Shown here: one piece after another, positions 24,142 through 33,042 of the stretch | Layout: each line of letters starts with the position of its first letter | How positions within the stretch are numbered: the first letter of the stretch is position 1 | Source of the DNA: Lachnospiraceae bacterium UBA1712 | GTDB lineage: Bacteria > Bacillota > Clostridia > Lachnospirales > Lachnospiraceae | DNA: 34,794 nucleotides | Direction of reading: 5' to 3' | Assembly (NCBI GenBank): GCA_002317175.1 | Contig: DCJA01000021.1 | Coordinates: forward strand, 1-34,794 | Program-made: the position numbers and the translations under genes | Notes under the pieces: generated by a model | Databases searched by the model: none | What the model saw: the letters and a program-made list of their open reading frames with translations, nothing else | What the model was told of the DNA's origin: nothing

Positions 24142-25452
24142 ATGTTTAAAAAGAGACTTGCCGCCATTATTATAATGGTGGCCTTGTCTGTTTCTATGGT
24201 CTTTACTGCCAATGAGGCATATGCCACAGAGAGTAGTACAACCAGTGCAGAACAGGAAAAACTTGACAAAGAAGATGCTGAGCATTCTGATGAAGATACA
24301 AGTCGTGGGGAAAAGATCAAAGAACTCGAGAACAGTATCAAGGAAAAACAGGATCAGATAAGTCAGGCAGAAGAAGATAAAAAGAAAATAAAAAGCAGTA
24401 TTTCGAATATTGAGAGCATGGTAAGTGCACTTGAAAAGGAAAAAAATGACCTTGCCAGCTATGTAACAGAGCTTGATGGCAACCTGGAAGAGGTTGAGAA
24501 TAAGATTGATGAACTGACTCAGATGATTGAGCAGAAAGAGGCTGATATTGTAGCTACAGAAGCTGATCTGGAGGAAGCTCAGGAGGTTCAGCTTAATCAG
24601 TATATGGCGATGAAAGCCCGTATCAAGTTTATGTATGAGAAAGGCGATTCCTATTATCTTGAGTTGTTGCTTAATGCACAAAGTTTTGGAGATATGGTAA
24701 ATAAGGCTGATTATATTGAGCTGTTATCAGCCTATGACAAGAAGAAACTGGAAGAATATGTCGCATTTTGTGAGTATGTTGAGGCTTGCAAGGAAGCGCT
24801 TGAAGCGGAGAAGGCAACTCTTGATGAAGCCAAGGCTCAGGTTGAAGAAGAGCAGGCTAATCTTGAAACACTGATATCTCAAAAAGAGAAAGAGATTACG
24901 GCTAAAGAAAGCGATATATCTAATAAAGAGCAGGCTATCAAGGAGTACGAAGCAGAACTTGCAGAGCAGACTGCAGTAATTAAGGCTCTCGAAAAAGCGG
25001 TTGCGGAACAGAAAAAGCGACTGATGGAAGAAAGCGGTAATGTGGTAACCTACGATGGTGGTGTGTTTGCATGGCCAGCTCCAGCTTATACTAAGATTAC
25101 GGATGATTATGGTAACAGAATACATCCAATACTTGGTGTGCAGCAGTTTCATAATGGTGTCGATATGGCTGCTCCTGGTGGAAGCGCAATTCTCGCAGCA
25201 TATGACGGTGAGGTTGTTGCGGCGTCATATACTTCAACCATGGGTAATTACGTCATGATTAATCATGGTGATGATTTGTATACTATATACATGCATGCAT
25301 CCAAGCTATATGTTTCTGAGGGGCAGAAGGTAGTAAGAGGGGAAAAGATTGCTGCAGTTGGATCAACAGGACGTTCAACTGGTAATCATCTTCACTTTAG
25401 TGTTAGAAAAAATGGATCATATGTCAGTCCTTGGAATTATTTGAGCAAATAG
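24142..25452 (+). CDS. Secreted coiled-coil M23 (LytM) peptidoglycan endopeptidase, probable FtsEX effector
   Basis: 436 residues from the ATG at 24142 (GAAGGTG lies 9 nt upstream; a TTG at 24136 is too close to it). A signal peptide spans about 1-27 (LAAIIIMVALSVSMVF ending near AYA). Long coiled coils at about 45-130 and 200-305 flank a hinge, as in EnvC and PcsB. The C-terminal M23 domain has HNGVD (H337, D341), H385 in MHASKL and HLH (416-418), so the zinc site is complete and the enzyme should cut peptide cross-links. It directly follows ftsEX and by position is the hydrolase they control, inhibited by its coiled coil until activated (inference from EnvC, PcsB and CwlO). Unlike EnvC, the M23 site here is not degenerate, so it could act itself. 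Confidence 0.92.
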   Translation: MFKKRLAAIIIMVALSVSMVFTANEAYATESSTTSAEQEKLDKEDAEHSDEDTSRGEKIKELENSIKEKQDQISQAEEDKKKIKSSISNIESMVSALEKEKNDLASYVTELDGNLEEVENKIDELTQMIEQKEADIVATEADLEEAQEVQLNQYMAMKARIKFMYEKGDSYYLELLLNAQSFGDMVNKADYIELLSAYDKKKLEEYVAFCEYVEACKEALEAEKATLDEAKAQVEEEQANLETLISQKEKEITAKESDISNKEQAIKEYEAELAEQTAVIKALEKAVAEQKKRLMEESGNVVTYDGGVFAWPAPAYTKITDDYGNRIHPILGVQQFHNGVDMAAPGGSAILAAYDGEVVAASYTSTMGNYVMINHGDDLYTIYMHASKLYVSEGQKVVRGEKIAAVGSTGRSTGNHLHFSVRKNGSYVSPWNYLSK

Positions 25453-25465
25453 ACGGGAAACTACG

Positions 25466-26815
25466 ATGGAAGAAATTGAAGAAGTAACAGGGCAGGAAGA
25501 ATTAGTGGAATGTGAAGAGCCTAAAGGGCTGGAAGATGAAGCCGAGAGAGCTGCTAACAAAAAAAGAAAACGACGTGAACGTATTCTCTTTATTTGTGGT
25601 ATGTTAGCGGGAGCTTTACTTACAATTTGGATTGCTGTAGGTGTTACATACGCAAGATATTTTATTACAATTAATAAGCTGAAGAAGCAGGCGCAGGTAT
25701 CAGCCAGCACAACAACAGAGGAAAGCAAGGAAAGTGAAACTGATTACGGCCCATTGGTGACAAGTAAGCTTACCACCAAGATGAATAGAATTGAGCAGAT
25801 GATCAGAGAGAACTACTATAAGGAAGTTGATACAAAGACTTTGCAGGATGGTGTTTTTGATGGAATGCTTGATTCTCTCGGTGATCCTTATTCAGAGTAT
25901 TATTCAGAAGCAGAGCTGGAAGAAGTAAGGCAGGATACCAAAGGCATATATTATGGCATAGGCGCATATATTTCACTTGATACTGATACGTCTCTTCCAA
26001 TTATTACGGGTACTATCTCTGGAACTCCAGCTGAGGAAGCAGGACTTCAGGCAGATGATATTATCTACAAGATTGATGGTCAGGAGACCACTGGCATGAC
26101 GACCACTGAGGTTGTGGCGCTTATCAAGGGAGCAGAGCATACTACGGTAACCCTTACTCTTGTAAGAGAGGGAGAGACTATAGATGTTGTGGTTGAGAGA
26201 AGGAAAGTTGAGTCTCCTACTGTTCGCTATGAGATGAAGGATAATAACACAGGTTATATCCAGATTACAGAGTTTGATGATGTGACTACTGATCAGTTCA
26301 CGGAAGCTATGGCAGTGCTAAAGGGACAGGGCATGACAGGCCTGATTATTGACCTTCGCAGCAACGGTGGCGGAAACCTTTCAACCTGCTGTGATATAGC
26401 TAGACAGATTCTTCCTCAGGGACTTATTGTGTATACCGAGGATAAGTACGGCAAGAGAGAAGAATTTAAGTGTGACGGAAAGAATGAAATTGACCTTCCT
26501 CTGGTTGTTCTTGTAAACGGATATTCAGCAAGTGCGTCAGAGATTCTTACCGGAGCAATTAAGGATTATGGGATTGGAACCATTATGGGCACCAAGACCT
26601 ACGGCAAGGGTATTGTTCAGCAGATAATGTCACTGGGTGATGGAACTGCTGTTAAGATGACTATAAGCAAGTACTATACGCCTAATGGTAATTACATACA
26701 TGAAACAGGTATTGAACCTGATATAGAGGTTGAATTTGATTCAGAAGCATATAAGGCTGACAAAACAGACAATCAGCTTAATGCAGCACTGGAACAGATT
26801 CAAAAGATGAAATGA
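25466..26815 (+). CDS. C-terminal processing serine protease, S41 family (CtpA/CtpB-like)
   Basis: 449 residues. An acidic cytoplasmic N-terminus (about 1-45) precedes one TM anchor (about 47-68), placing the protease outside. A PDZ domain (about 160-240, with ISGTPAEEAGLQADDIIYKIDG spread over it) precedes the S41 core. The serine-lysine-glutamine catalytic set is visible: S356 in SASASEI, K381 in TYGKG and Q385. CtpA-type enzymes trim or degrade secreted proteins; in Pseudomonas and E. coli, relatives degrade peptidoglycan hydrolases. It is 13 nt after the M23 gene, so that hydrolase is an obvious candidate substrate (inference). Its Shine-Dalgarno (CGGGA) is weak, suggesting coupled translation. 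A terminator-like hairpin lies at 26940-26967. Confidence 0.92.
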   Translation: MEEIEEVTGQEELVECEEPKGLEDEAERAANKKRKRRERILFICGMLAGALLTIWIAVGVTYARYFITINKLKKQAQVSASTTTEESKESETDYGPLVTSKLTTKMNRIEQMIRENYYKEVDTKTLQDGVFDGMLDSLGDPYSEYYSEAELEEVRQDTKGIYYGIGAYISLDTDTSLPIITGTISGTPAEEAGLQADDIIYKIDGQETTGMTTTEVVALIKGAEHTTVTLTLVREGETIDVVVERRKVESPTVRYEMKDNNTGYIQITEFDDVTTDQFTEAMAVLKGQGMTGLIIDLRSNGGGNLSTCCDIARQILPQGLIVYTEDKYGKREEFKCDGKNEIDLPLVVLVNGYSASASEILTGAIKDYGIGTIMGTKTYGKGIVQQIMSLGDGTAVKMTISKYYTPNGNYIHETGIEPDIEVEFDSEAYKADKTDNQLNAALEQIQKMK

Positions 26816-26902
26816 TAAGCGCGGAGAATTAACTCTTGCTAGATAGAATTAAAAATAGCATTCACCCTATGAAATTGACATGGATTATTGACACACGAAA
26901 TC

Positions 26903-26916
26903 CAAACAAATGTTCT
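26903..26916. promoter_or_regulatory. lexA box: Candidate LexA (SOS) box upstream of uvrB
   Basis: CAAACAAATGTTCT matches the Gram-positive LexA box CGAAC-N4-GTTCG at 8 of 10 fixed positions. It overlaps the -35 edge of the proposed uvrB promoter. uvrBA is a classical SOS operon in Bacillus, which supports the reading. Confidence 0.5.
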
Positions 26917-26944
26917 ATACAATTAAAAATTTTTATGATAAAAT
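26916..26944 (+). promoter_or_regulatory. Candidate uvrB promoter
   Basis: TATACA (26916-26921) and, 17 bp on, TAAAAT (26939-26944) preceded by TG at 26936-26937 form an extended -10 promoter. Transcription would start near 26951, inside the hairpin loop. Two TTGACA hexamers at 26875 and 26888 lack a -10 at the right spacing. Confidence 0.4.
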
Positions 26945-26970
26945 AACCTTCGTACGGAGGTTATTTTTTT
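26940..26970 (+). terminator. Terminator-like hairpin containing the uvrB ribosome-binding site
   Basis: AAAATAACCTTC (26940-26951) pairs with GGAGGTTATTTT (26956-26967) through 12 pairs, one of them G-U, around a GTAC tetraloop, followed by TTT and then the uvrB ATG. The Shine-Dalgarno GGAGG (26956-26960) is wholly inside the 3' arm. For ctpA read-through RNA this can both terminate and hide the uvrB start. Confidence 0.75.
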
Positions 26971-28950
26971 ATGGATTTCAGACTTCATTCAGAATACAAA
27001 CCTACAGGCGACCAGCCCCAGGCTATTGATGCTCTGGTAAATGGATTTAAAGAAGGTAATCAGTTTCAGACTCTTCTGGGTGTTACTGGATCTGGTAAGA
27101 CCTTCACTATGGCCAATGTAATAGAACAGCTTAATAAGCCTACACTTATCATTTCTCACAACAAAACTCTGGCTGGGCAGCTTTATTCTGAGATGAAGGA
27201 ATTCTTCCCAGAGAACGCAGTAGAATATTTTGTATCCTACTATGACTACTATCAGCCGGAAGCGTATGTTCCGTCGTCGGACACCTATATTGCCAAGGAC
27301 TCATCAATTAATGATGAGATTGAGAAACTCAGACTTTCGGCCACAGCATCTCTTTCAGAAAGAAGGGATGTTATTGTAGTGGCTTCTGTCAGCTGTATAT
27401 ATGGTCTGGGAAGTCCGGATGAATATCACGAAATGATAGTATCTCTGCGTCCGGGTATGCGTAAGGACAGAGATGAAGTTATCCATGAGTTAATAGATAT
27501 ACAGTATACCCGTAATGAACTGGATGTAGAAAGAGCTACATTTAGAGTAAGAGGGGATTCTGTTGAGATATATCCTGCGATTGGTGGGGATGAACTAGTG
27601 AGAGTGGAGTTTTTTGGTGATGAGATTGATCGAATTGCTCTGGTGGATCCTCTTACTGGAAGAATGAAGTCAACTCTTGACCATGTGGCTATATTCCCGG
27701 CTTCTCATTATGTTATTCCTAAAGAAAAGATTCTGGAAGGATGTAACAGAATAGAGGAAGAATTGAAGGAAAGAATAAGGTTCTTCAAATCTCAGGATAA
27801 GCTTATTGAGGCCCAGAGAATAGCGGAAAGAACTAACTTTGACCTTGAGATGCTGAGAGAGACAGGCTTCTGCTCGGGTATTGAGAACTATTCAGCTCCG
27901 CTCAATAATCTTCCAGCAGGTTCAACTCCACTCTGCCTGATGGATTATTTTGATGATGATTTTTTGATAATAGTGGATGAGTCCCATATTACGGTTCCTC
28001 AGATTGGTGGTATGTATGCCGGGGACAGATCGAGAAAGAATGTACTGGTGGACTATGGATTCAGACTTCCCTCAGCACTTGATAACAGACCACTTAATTT
28101 TGCAGAATTTGAGAATAAGATAGACCAGATGCTGTTTGTATCGGCTACGCCTAATACTTATGAAGAAGAACATGAGTTATTACGGGCGCAGCAGCTAATC
28201 AGACCTACAGGTTTGCTCGATCCTGAGGTTTCAGTTAGACCGATTGAAGGACAGATAGATGATCTGTTATCTGAGATAAAGAAGGAAGTAGCAAATAATA
28301 ACAAGGTTCTTGTGACTACACTTACCAAGAGAATGGCTGAGGATCTGACAGACTATCTCAAGGGTGTAGGAATCAGGGTTAAGTATCTTCATGCTGATGT
28401 GGATACTCTTGAAAGAGCGCAGATTATCAGAGATATGCGTCTGGATGTTTTTGATGTTCTGGTTGGTATTAACTTGCTTAGAGAGGGACTTGATATACCA
28501 GAGATTACACTGGTAGCCATTCTGGATGCGGATAAGGAAGGCTTCCTGAGATCTCAGACTTCACTTATACAGACAATCGGTCGTGCTGCCAGAAACAGTG
28601 AGGGTCATGTTATTATGTATGCTGATAATATGACAGACTCTATGAGGGTGGCTATTGAAGAGACCAACAGAAGAAGAAATCTTCAGATGAAATATAATGA
28701 GGAGCATGGAATAACTCCACAGACAATAAAGAAAGCTGTTAGAGATCTTATCAGTATATCCAAGGAAATCGAACAGGAGAAGATGAAGTTTGATAAGGAT
28801 CCTGAGTCCATGAGCGAGGCAGAGCTTAAGAAGCTTATTGAAAAGGTTGAGAAGCAGATGCGTAAGGCGGCTGCGGAGCTTGATTTTGAAACAGCAGCAG
28901 AACTCAGGGATAAGATGGTAGAACTAAAAAAGCAGTTAAACAGAGGTTAA
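26971..28950 (+). CDS. uvrB: Excinuclease ABC subunit B
   Basis: 659 residues. UvrB receives damaged DNA from UvrA, verifies the lesion and recruits UvrC in nucleotide excision repair. Walker A is GVTGSGKT (37-44). The beta-hairpin that inserts between strands, YYDYYQPEAY, lies near 90-100. The DESH helicase motif is at 336-339, helicase motif VI is QTIGRAARN (about 531-539), and the C-terminal UVR domain that contacts UvrC is at about 620-655. All are intact. The single good start is ATG 26971 with GGAGG inside the hairpin. uvrA follows directly. SOS control is likely from the candidate LexA box. Confidence 0.98.
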   Translation: MDFRLHSEYKPTGDQPQAIDALVNGFKEGNQFQTLLGVTGSGKTFTMANVIEQLNKPTLIISHNKTLAGQLYSEMKEFFPENAVEYFVSYYDYYQPEAYVPSSDTYIAKDSSINDEIEKLRLSATASLSERRDVIVVASVSCIYGLGSPDEYHEMIVSLRPGMRKDRDEVIHELIDIQYTRNELDVERATFRVRGDSVEIYPAIGGDELVRVEFFGDEIDRIALVDPLTGRMKSTLDHVAIFPASHYVIPKEKILEGCNRIEEELKERIRFFKSQDKLIEAQRIAERTNFDLEMLRETGFCSGIENYSAPLNNLPAGSTPLCLMDYFDDDFLIIVDESHITVPQIGGMYAGDRSRKNVLVDYGFRLPSALDNRPLNFAEFENKIDQMLFVSATPNTYEEEHELLRAQQLIRPTGLLDPEVSVRPIEGQIDDLLSEIKKEVANNNKVLVTTLTKRMAEDLTDYLKGVGIRVKYLHADVDTLERAQIIRDMRLDVFDVLVGINLLREGLDIPEITLVAILDADKEGFLRSQTSLIQTIGRAARNSEGHVIMYADNMTDSMRVAIEETNRRRNLQMKYNEEHGITPQTIKKAVRDLISISKEIEQEKMKFDKDPESMSEAELKKLIEKVEKQMRKAAAELDFETAAELRDKMVELKKQLNRG

Positions 28951-31830
28951 ATGATGAGTAACACACTTAATGCAGAAAAGAAGATGTCTGCAAAGGAATA
29001 CATAAGAATAAGAGGTGCTAAAGAGCATAATCTGAAGAATATCAGTATTGATATTCCAAGAGATAAATTTGTTGTACTTACTGGACTGTCTGGTTCGGGA
29101 AAGTCATCACTGGCGTTTGATACAATCTATGCAGAAGGTCAGAGAAGATATATGGAATCCATTTCTTCCTATGCTCGTCAGTTCTTAGGACAGATGGAGA
29201 AACCACAGGTAGAACTGATAGAAGGTCTATCTCCAGCTATTTCCATTGATCAGAAATCAACAAATCGTAATCCAAGATCTACGGTAGGAACAGTTACTGA
29301 GATATACGATCATTTCAGACTTCTGTTTGCCAGGATAGGTATTCCACATTGCCCTAACTGTGGCAAGGTGATTGAAAGACAGTCTGTCGATCAGATGGTA
29401 GATATCATTATGGGCCTTGAAGAAGGAACTAAATTCATGGTTCTATCTCCTGTTGTAAGAGGCAAAAAGGGTCAGCATGAAAAGGTAATTGACAGAGCAC
29501 GTAAAAGCGGTTTCAGCAGAATCAGAATCGATGGCAATATGTATGAGCTTGATGAGGATATCAAACTGGATAAGAACATCAAGCATAGCATTGAGATAGT
29601 AGTAGATCGTCTTGTACTAAGAGCGGGCATGGAGACAAGGCTTACAGATTCCATTGAGACTGCCCTTGGAATGGCAGAGGGACTTCTTGAGATAGAAGTA
29701 GTGGATGGAGAGAATCTTCACTTTTCAGAAAGCCTTGCCTGCCCAGACTGCGGAATAAGTGTACAGGAAATTGAGCCGAGAAGTTTTTCGTTTAATAATC
29801 CATATGGCGCTTGTCCAGCCTGCTTTGGACTTGGATATACTATGGAATTCAGCCCGGAGTTATTGGTTCCAGACAGAAGCCTGAGCATTCATCAGGGAGC
29901 ATTTTCATGCCCTGGATGGCAGTCATCAAGTGCGCCTGGAAGTTTTTCTTATGCTGTCTTATCTGCTTTGGCAAGAGAATACAATTTCTCGCTGGATACA
30001 CCTTTTGAGGAATTAAGCCAGAGTGTACAGGATCTTCTTTTATATGGAAAAGGTTCTAGACAGGTTATGGTTCATTATAAGGGCCAGCGTGGTGAAGGCA
30101 GATATCCGATACATTTTGATGGGCTTATCAAGAATATGATGCAAAGGTACAGAGAAACTTCATCAGATACCATGAAGCAGGAATATGAGCAATATATGCA
30201 GATATCACCCTGCGAAAGCTGTAAAGGTATGAGATTAAAACCAGAATCTCTTGCAGTTACAATTAGTGATAAAAATATCTATGAGATTACATCCATGTCA
30301 ATAGGTGTATTATACGATTATCTCAGTAATCTTGAACTTTCTGAGACACAGCGCTTTATTGGGAAACAGGTTCTTAAGGAGATAAGTGCCAGAGTTGGCT
30401 TCTTAATGGATGTTGGACTAGATTATCTGACACTTGCAAGAGCCACTGCATCTCTTTCTGGTGGAGAAGCTCAGCGTATACGACTGGCGACTCAGATAGG
30501 CTCAGGTCTTGTTGGTGTATGCTATATACTTGATGAACCTAGTATTGGTCTGCATCAGAGGGACAATGACAAATTGCTGGGGACTCTGAAACATCTAAGG
30601 GATCTGGGTAATACCCTTATTGTTGTAGAACACGACGAGGATACTATGCTTGCTGCAGACTATATTGTTGATATAGGTCCTGGAGCGGGATGCAATGGTG
30701 GCGAAGTAGTGGCCACAGGAACTGCAGAAGAGATAATGAAAAATCCTGCGTCCATTACGGGCAAATATCTTTCAGGTGAATATTCAATTGATATTCCTTA
30801 CAGTAGAAAACAGGCTAGCGGATATCTGGAAATAAAGGGTGCAAAAGAGCATAATCTGAAGAATGTTGATGTAAAGGTTCCACTGGGAATTATGACTTGT
30901 GTGACGGGTGTTTCTGGATCAGGCAAGAGCTCTCTTGTTAATGAGATATTATACAAGTCACTGGCCAAAAAACTTAATCGTGCAAGAACTATTCCCGGAG
31001 TACATGAACAGATAACTGGTACAGAACAGTTGGATAAAGTTATCAATATTGATCAGTCTCCTATCGGAAGAACTCCAAGATCTAACCCTGCAACCTATAC
31101 AGGTATGTTTGACCTTATAAGAGATTTATTTGCTTCAACCGCTGATGCGAAGGCTAAGGGATATCAGAAGGGCAGATTCAGCTTTAATATTAAGGGCGGA
31201 CGTTGTGAGGCATGTTCGGGAGACGGAATTGTAAAGATTGAGATGCATTTCCTGCCAGATGTATATGTGCCATGTGACGTATGTAAAGGGAAGCGCTACA
31301 ATAGAGAGACTCTTGAAGTAAAGTATAAGGGCAAATCAATATATGATGTTCTAGATATGACTGTTGAAGAGGCAGTAACTTTCTTTGAAAATGTTCCAAG
31401 GATAAGCCGAATTGTAAAGACTCTGTATGAAGTTGGTCTTGGATACATTAAACTGGGACAGCCATCCACAACTTTATCAGGCGGTGAAGCTCAGAGAATC
31501 AAGCTGGCAACTGAACTTAGCAGAAGATCTACAGGAAAGACAATCTATATTCTGGATGAACCAACTACAGGTCTGCATTTTGCAGATGTTGCAAAGCTGA
31601 TAGAGATATTGCAACGCCTTACAGAGGGTGGAAATACTGTTGTGGTAATCGAGCATAATCTTGATGTGATTAAAACTGCTGATTATATCATTGATCTTGG
31701 ACCAGAAGGAGGAGACAAGGGCGGTACAATTTTATGTACTGGTACTCCTGAAGAGATTGCTCAGCATGAAGAAAGCTATACAGGATATTACATTAAGAAG
31801 ATGATTGAACGAGATAAAAATCGTGGTTAA
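28951..31830 (+). CDS. uvrA: Excinuclease ABC subunit A
   Basis: 959 residues, the damage-sensing ABC ATPase of nucleotide excision repair. It has two tandem nucleotide-binding units: Walker A GLSGSGKS (45-52) and GVSGSGKS (about 651-658), with the signature LSGGEAQR in each half. Zinc-binding cysteine pairs are visible in CPNCGK, in CPDCG with CPACFGLGY, and in CEACSGDG with CDVCKGKRYN. It begins right at the uvrB stop; ATG 28951 and ATG 28954 are both possible, the second being better spaced from GAGG at 28943-28946. A terminator follows at 31863-31916, closing the uvrBA operon. uvrC is not in the window. Confidence 0.98.
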   Translation: MMSNTLNAEKKMSAKEYIRIRGAKEHNLKNISIDIPRDKFVVLTGLSGSGKSSLAFDTIYAEGQRRYMESISSYARQFLGQMEKPQVELIEGLSPAISIDQKSTNRNPRSTVGTVTEIYDHFRLLFARIGIPHCPNCGKVIERQSVDQMVDIIMGLEEGTKFMVLSPVVRGKKGQHEKVIDRARKSGFSRIRIDGNMYELDEDIKLDKNIKHSIEIVVDRLVLRAGMETRLTDSIETALGMAEGLLEIEVVDGENLHFSESLACPDCGISVQEIEPRSFSFNNPYGACPACFGLGYTMEFSPELLVPDRSLSIHQGAFSCPGWQSSSAPGSFSYAVLSALAREYNFSLDTPFEELSQSVQDLLLYGKGSRQVMVHYKGQRGEGRYPIHFDGLIKNMMQRYRETSSDTMKQEYEQYMQISPCESCKGMRLKPESLAVTISDKNIYEITSMSIGVLYDYLSNLELSETQRFIGKQVLKEISARVGFLMDVGLDYLTLARATASLSGGEAQRIRLATQIGSGLVGVCYILDEPSIGLHQRDNDKLLGTLKHLRDLGNTLIVVEHDEDTMLAADYIVDIGPGAGCNGGEVVATGTAEEIMKNPASITGKYLSGEYSIDIPYSRKQASGYLEIKGAKEHNLKNVDVKVPLGIMTCVTGVSGSGKSSLVNEILYKSLAKKLNRARTIPGVHEQITGTEQLDKVINIDQSPIGRTPRSNPATYTGMFDLIRDLFASTADAKAKGYQKGRFSFNIKGGRCEACSGDGIVKIEMHFLPDVYVPCDVCKGKRYNRETLEVKYKGKSIYDVLDMTVEEAVTFFENVPRISRIVKTLYEVGLGYIKLGQPSTTLSGGEAQRIKLATELSRRSTGKTIYILDEPTTGLHFADVAKLIEILQRLTEGGNTVVVIEHNLDVIKTADYIIDLGPEGGDKGGTILCTGTPEEIAQHEESYTGYYIKKMIERDKNRG

Positions 31831-31862
31831 GTAATAATCTATACTGACCGATATAATAATTG

Positions 31863-31916
31863 AACGCACGGATGCTTGTTTGGGAAATGGATTCCAGGAA
31901 GCATGGTGCGTTTTTT
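31863..31916 (+). terminator. Terminator after uvrA
   Basis: AACGCAC (31863-31869) with GTGCGTT (31906-31912) and ATGCTT (31872-31877) with AAGCAT (31899-31904) form a stem with a small bulge. GGAA/TTCC can pair inside the loop. Six T (31911-31916) follow. Confidence 0.85.
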
Positions 31917-31965
31917 ATTTGTGCTAAAGAGTATTAAGAATTTATGAAATCCATCTTAGTCCCCT

Positions 31966-31993
31966 TTTACTCGGTTGAAAAATCATATATAAT
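31966..31993 (+). promoter_or_regulatory. Candidate promoter of the mbl-flhO-flhP unit
   Basis: TTTACT (31966-31971) and a perfect TATAAT (31988-31993), 16 bp apart, lie 37 nt before the mbl ATG and after the uvrA terminator. AAAGGGG supplies the Shine-Dalgarno. Confidence 0.5.
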
Positions 31994-32030
31994 ATTATAG
32001 ATTATGGAATGATTTAGAAAGGGGCTTTAT

Positions 32031-33023
32031 ATGCAGGGCACAGATATAGGAATAGATTTAGGCACAGCAAGCATACTGGTATATCTGAAGGGCAAAGGCG
32101 TTGTTCTTAAAGAGCCATCAGTAGTAGCTTTCGATAGAGATACAAATAAAATTAAGGCAATCGGAGAGGAAGCTCGACTTATGTTGGGTAGAACTCCAGG
32201 TAATATTGTAGCGGTTAGACCATTGAGACAGGGTGTTATTTCTGACTATACAGTTACAGAGAAGATGATGAAGTACTTTATTACCAAGGCAGTTGGCCAC
32301 AGAAGTCTTCGTAAACCTAAGATTGCTGTATGTGTACCTTCTGGTGTAACAGAGGTAGAGAAGAAGGCGGTTGAAGATGCTACATATCAGGCTGGTGCAA
32401 GAGAAGTAGCGATTATTGAGGAACCAATTGCTGCAGCTATTGGAGCCGGTATTGATATCAGTAAGCCATGTGGAAATATGATTGTTGATATCGGTGGTGG
32501 TACTACAGATATAGCGGTAATTTCACTTGGTGGTACTGTAGTGAGCGATTCTATCAAGATTGCCGGAGATAATTTTGACGAGGCAATAGTACGTTTTATG
32601 CGTCAGAAGCATAACCTTCTTATAGGTGAGCGTACTGCTGAAGATATAAAGATAAAGATTGGCTCATGCTTTAAGAGAAGTGAGCCGATATATATGGATG
32701 TAAGAGGACGTAATCTTGTAACTGGTCTTCCAAAAACTGTAAGAGTATCATCAGAAGATACTGAGGAAGCACTTAGAAGCACAACTGCACAGATTGTAGA
32801 GGCTATTCATGGCATTCTTGAGAAGACTCCTCCAGAGCTTGCAGCAGATATTGCTGAGAGAGGAATTGTGCTTACAGGTGGTGGAGCATTACTTGGAGGA
32901 CTTGAAGATCTTATCTGTTCCAAGACTGGCATTACTACAATGACAGCAGAGGAACCTATGACAGCAGTTGCAATTGGAACAGGAAGATATGTTGAATTCC
33001 TTGCAGGTTACAGAGACGAATAA
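32031..33023 (+). CDS. mbl: Rod-shape-determining actin homologue, MreB/Mbl family
   Basis: 330 residues of the bacterial actin fold. GIDLGTASILVYLKGKG (phosphate 1 loop, 7-23), IVDIGGGTTDIAVISLGG (phosphate 2, about 152-169) and VLTGGGALLGGLEDL (adenosine loop, about 284-298) are intact. MreB/Mbl filaments under the membrane guide elongasome peptidoglycan synthesis. The call Mbl, not MreB, rests on gene order: mreC and mreD do not follow, and two flagellar rod genes do, as in Bacillus subtilis mbl-flhO-flhP. It starts its own unit after the uvrA terminator. Shape and flagellar rod genes may be co-expressed because the rod must cross the wall that Mbl helps build (inference). Confidence 0.92.
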   Translation: MQGTDIGIDLGTASILVYLKGKGVVLKEPSVVAFDRDTNKIKAIGEEARLMLGRTPGNIVAVRPLRQGVISDYTVTEKMMKYFITKAVGHRSLRKPKIAVCVPSGVTEVEKKAVEDATYQAGAREVAIIEEPIAAAIGAGIDISKPCGNMIVDIGGGTTDIAVISLGGTVVSDSIKIAGDNFDEAIVRFMRQKHNLLIGERTAEDIKIKIGSCFKRSEPIYMDVRGRNLVTGLPKTVRVSSEDTEEALRSTTAQIVEAIHGILEKTPPELAADIAERGIVLTGGGALLGGLEDLICSKTGITTMTAEEPMTAVAIGTGRYVEFLAGYRDE

Positions 33024-33042
33024 GGGTTAAAGGATATTATTT

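Noticed and set aside
26875..26893. Tandem TTGACA hexamers as the uvrB promoter -35
   Set aside because: Neither has a -10 at 16-18 bp; the nearest TATA-like sequence is 22 bp or more away. They may still be a repeat of regulatory meaning.
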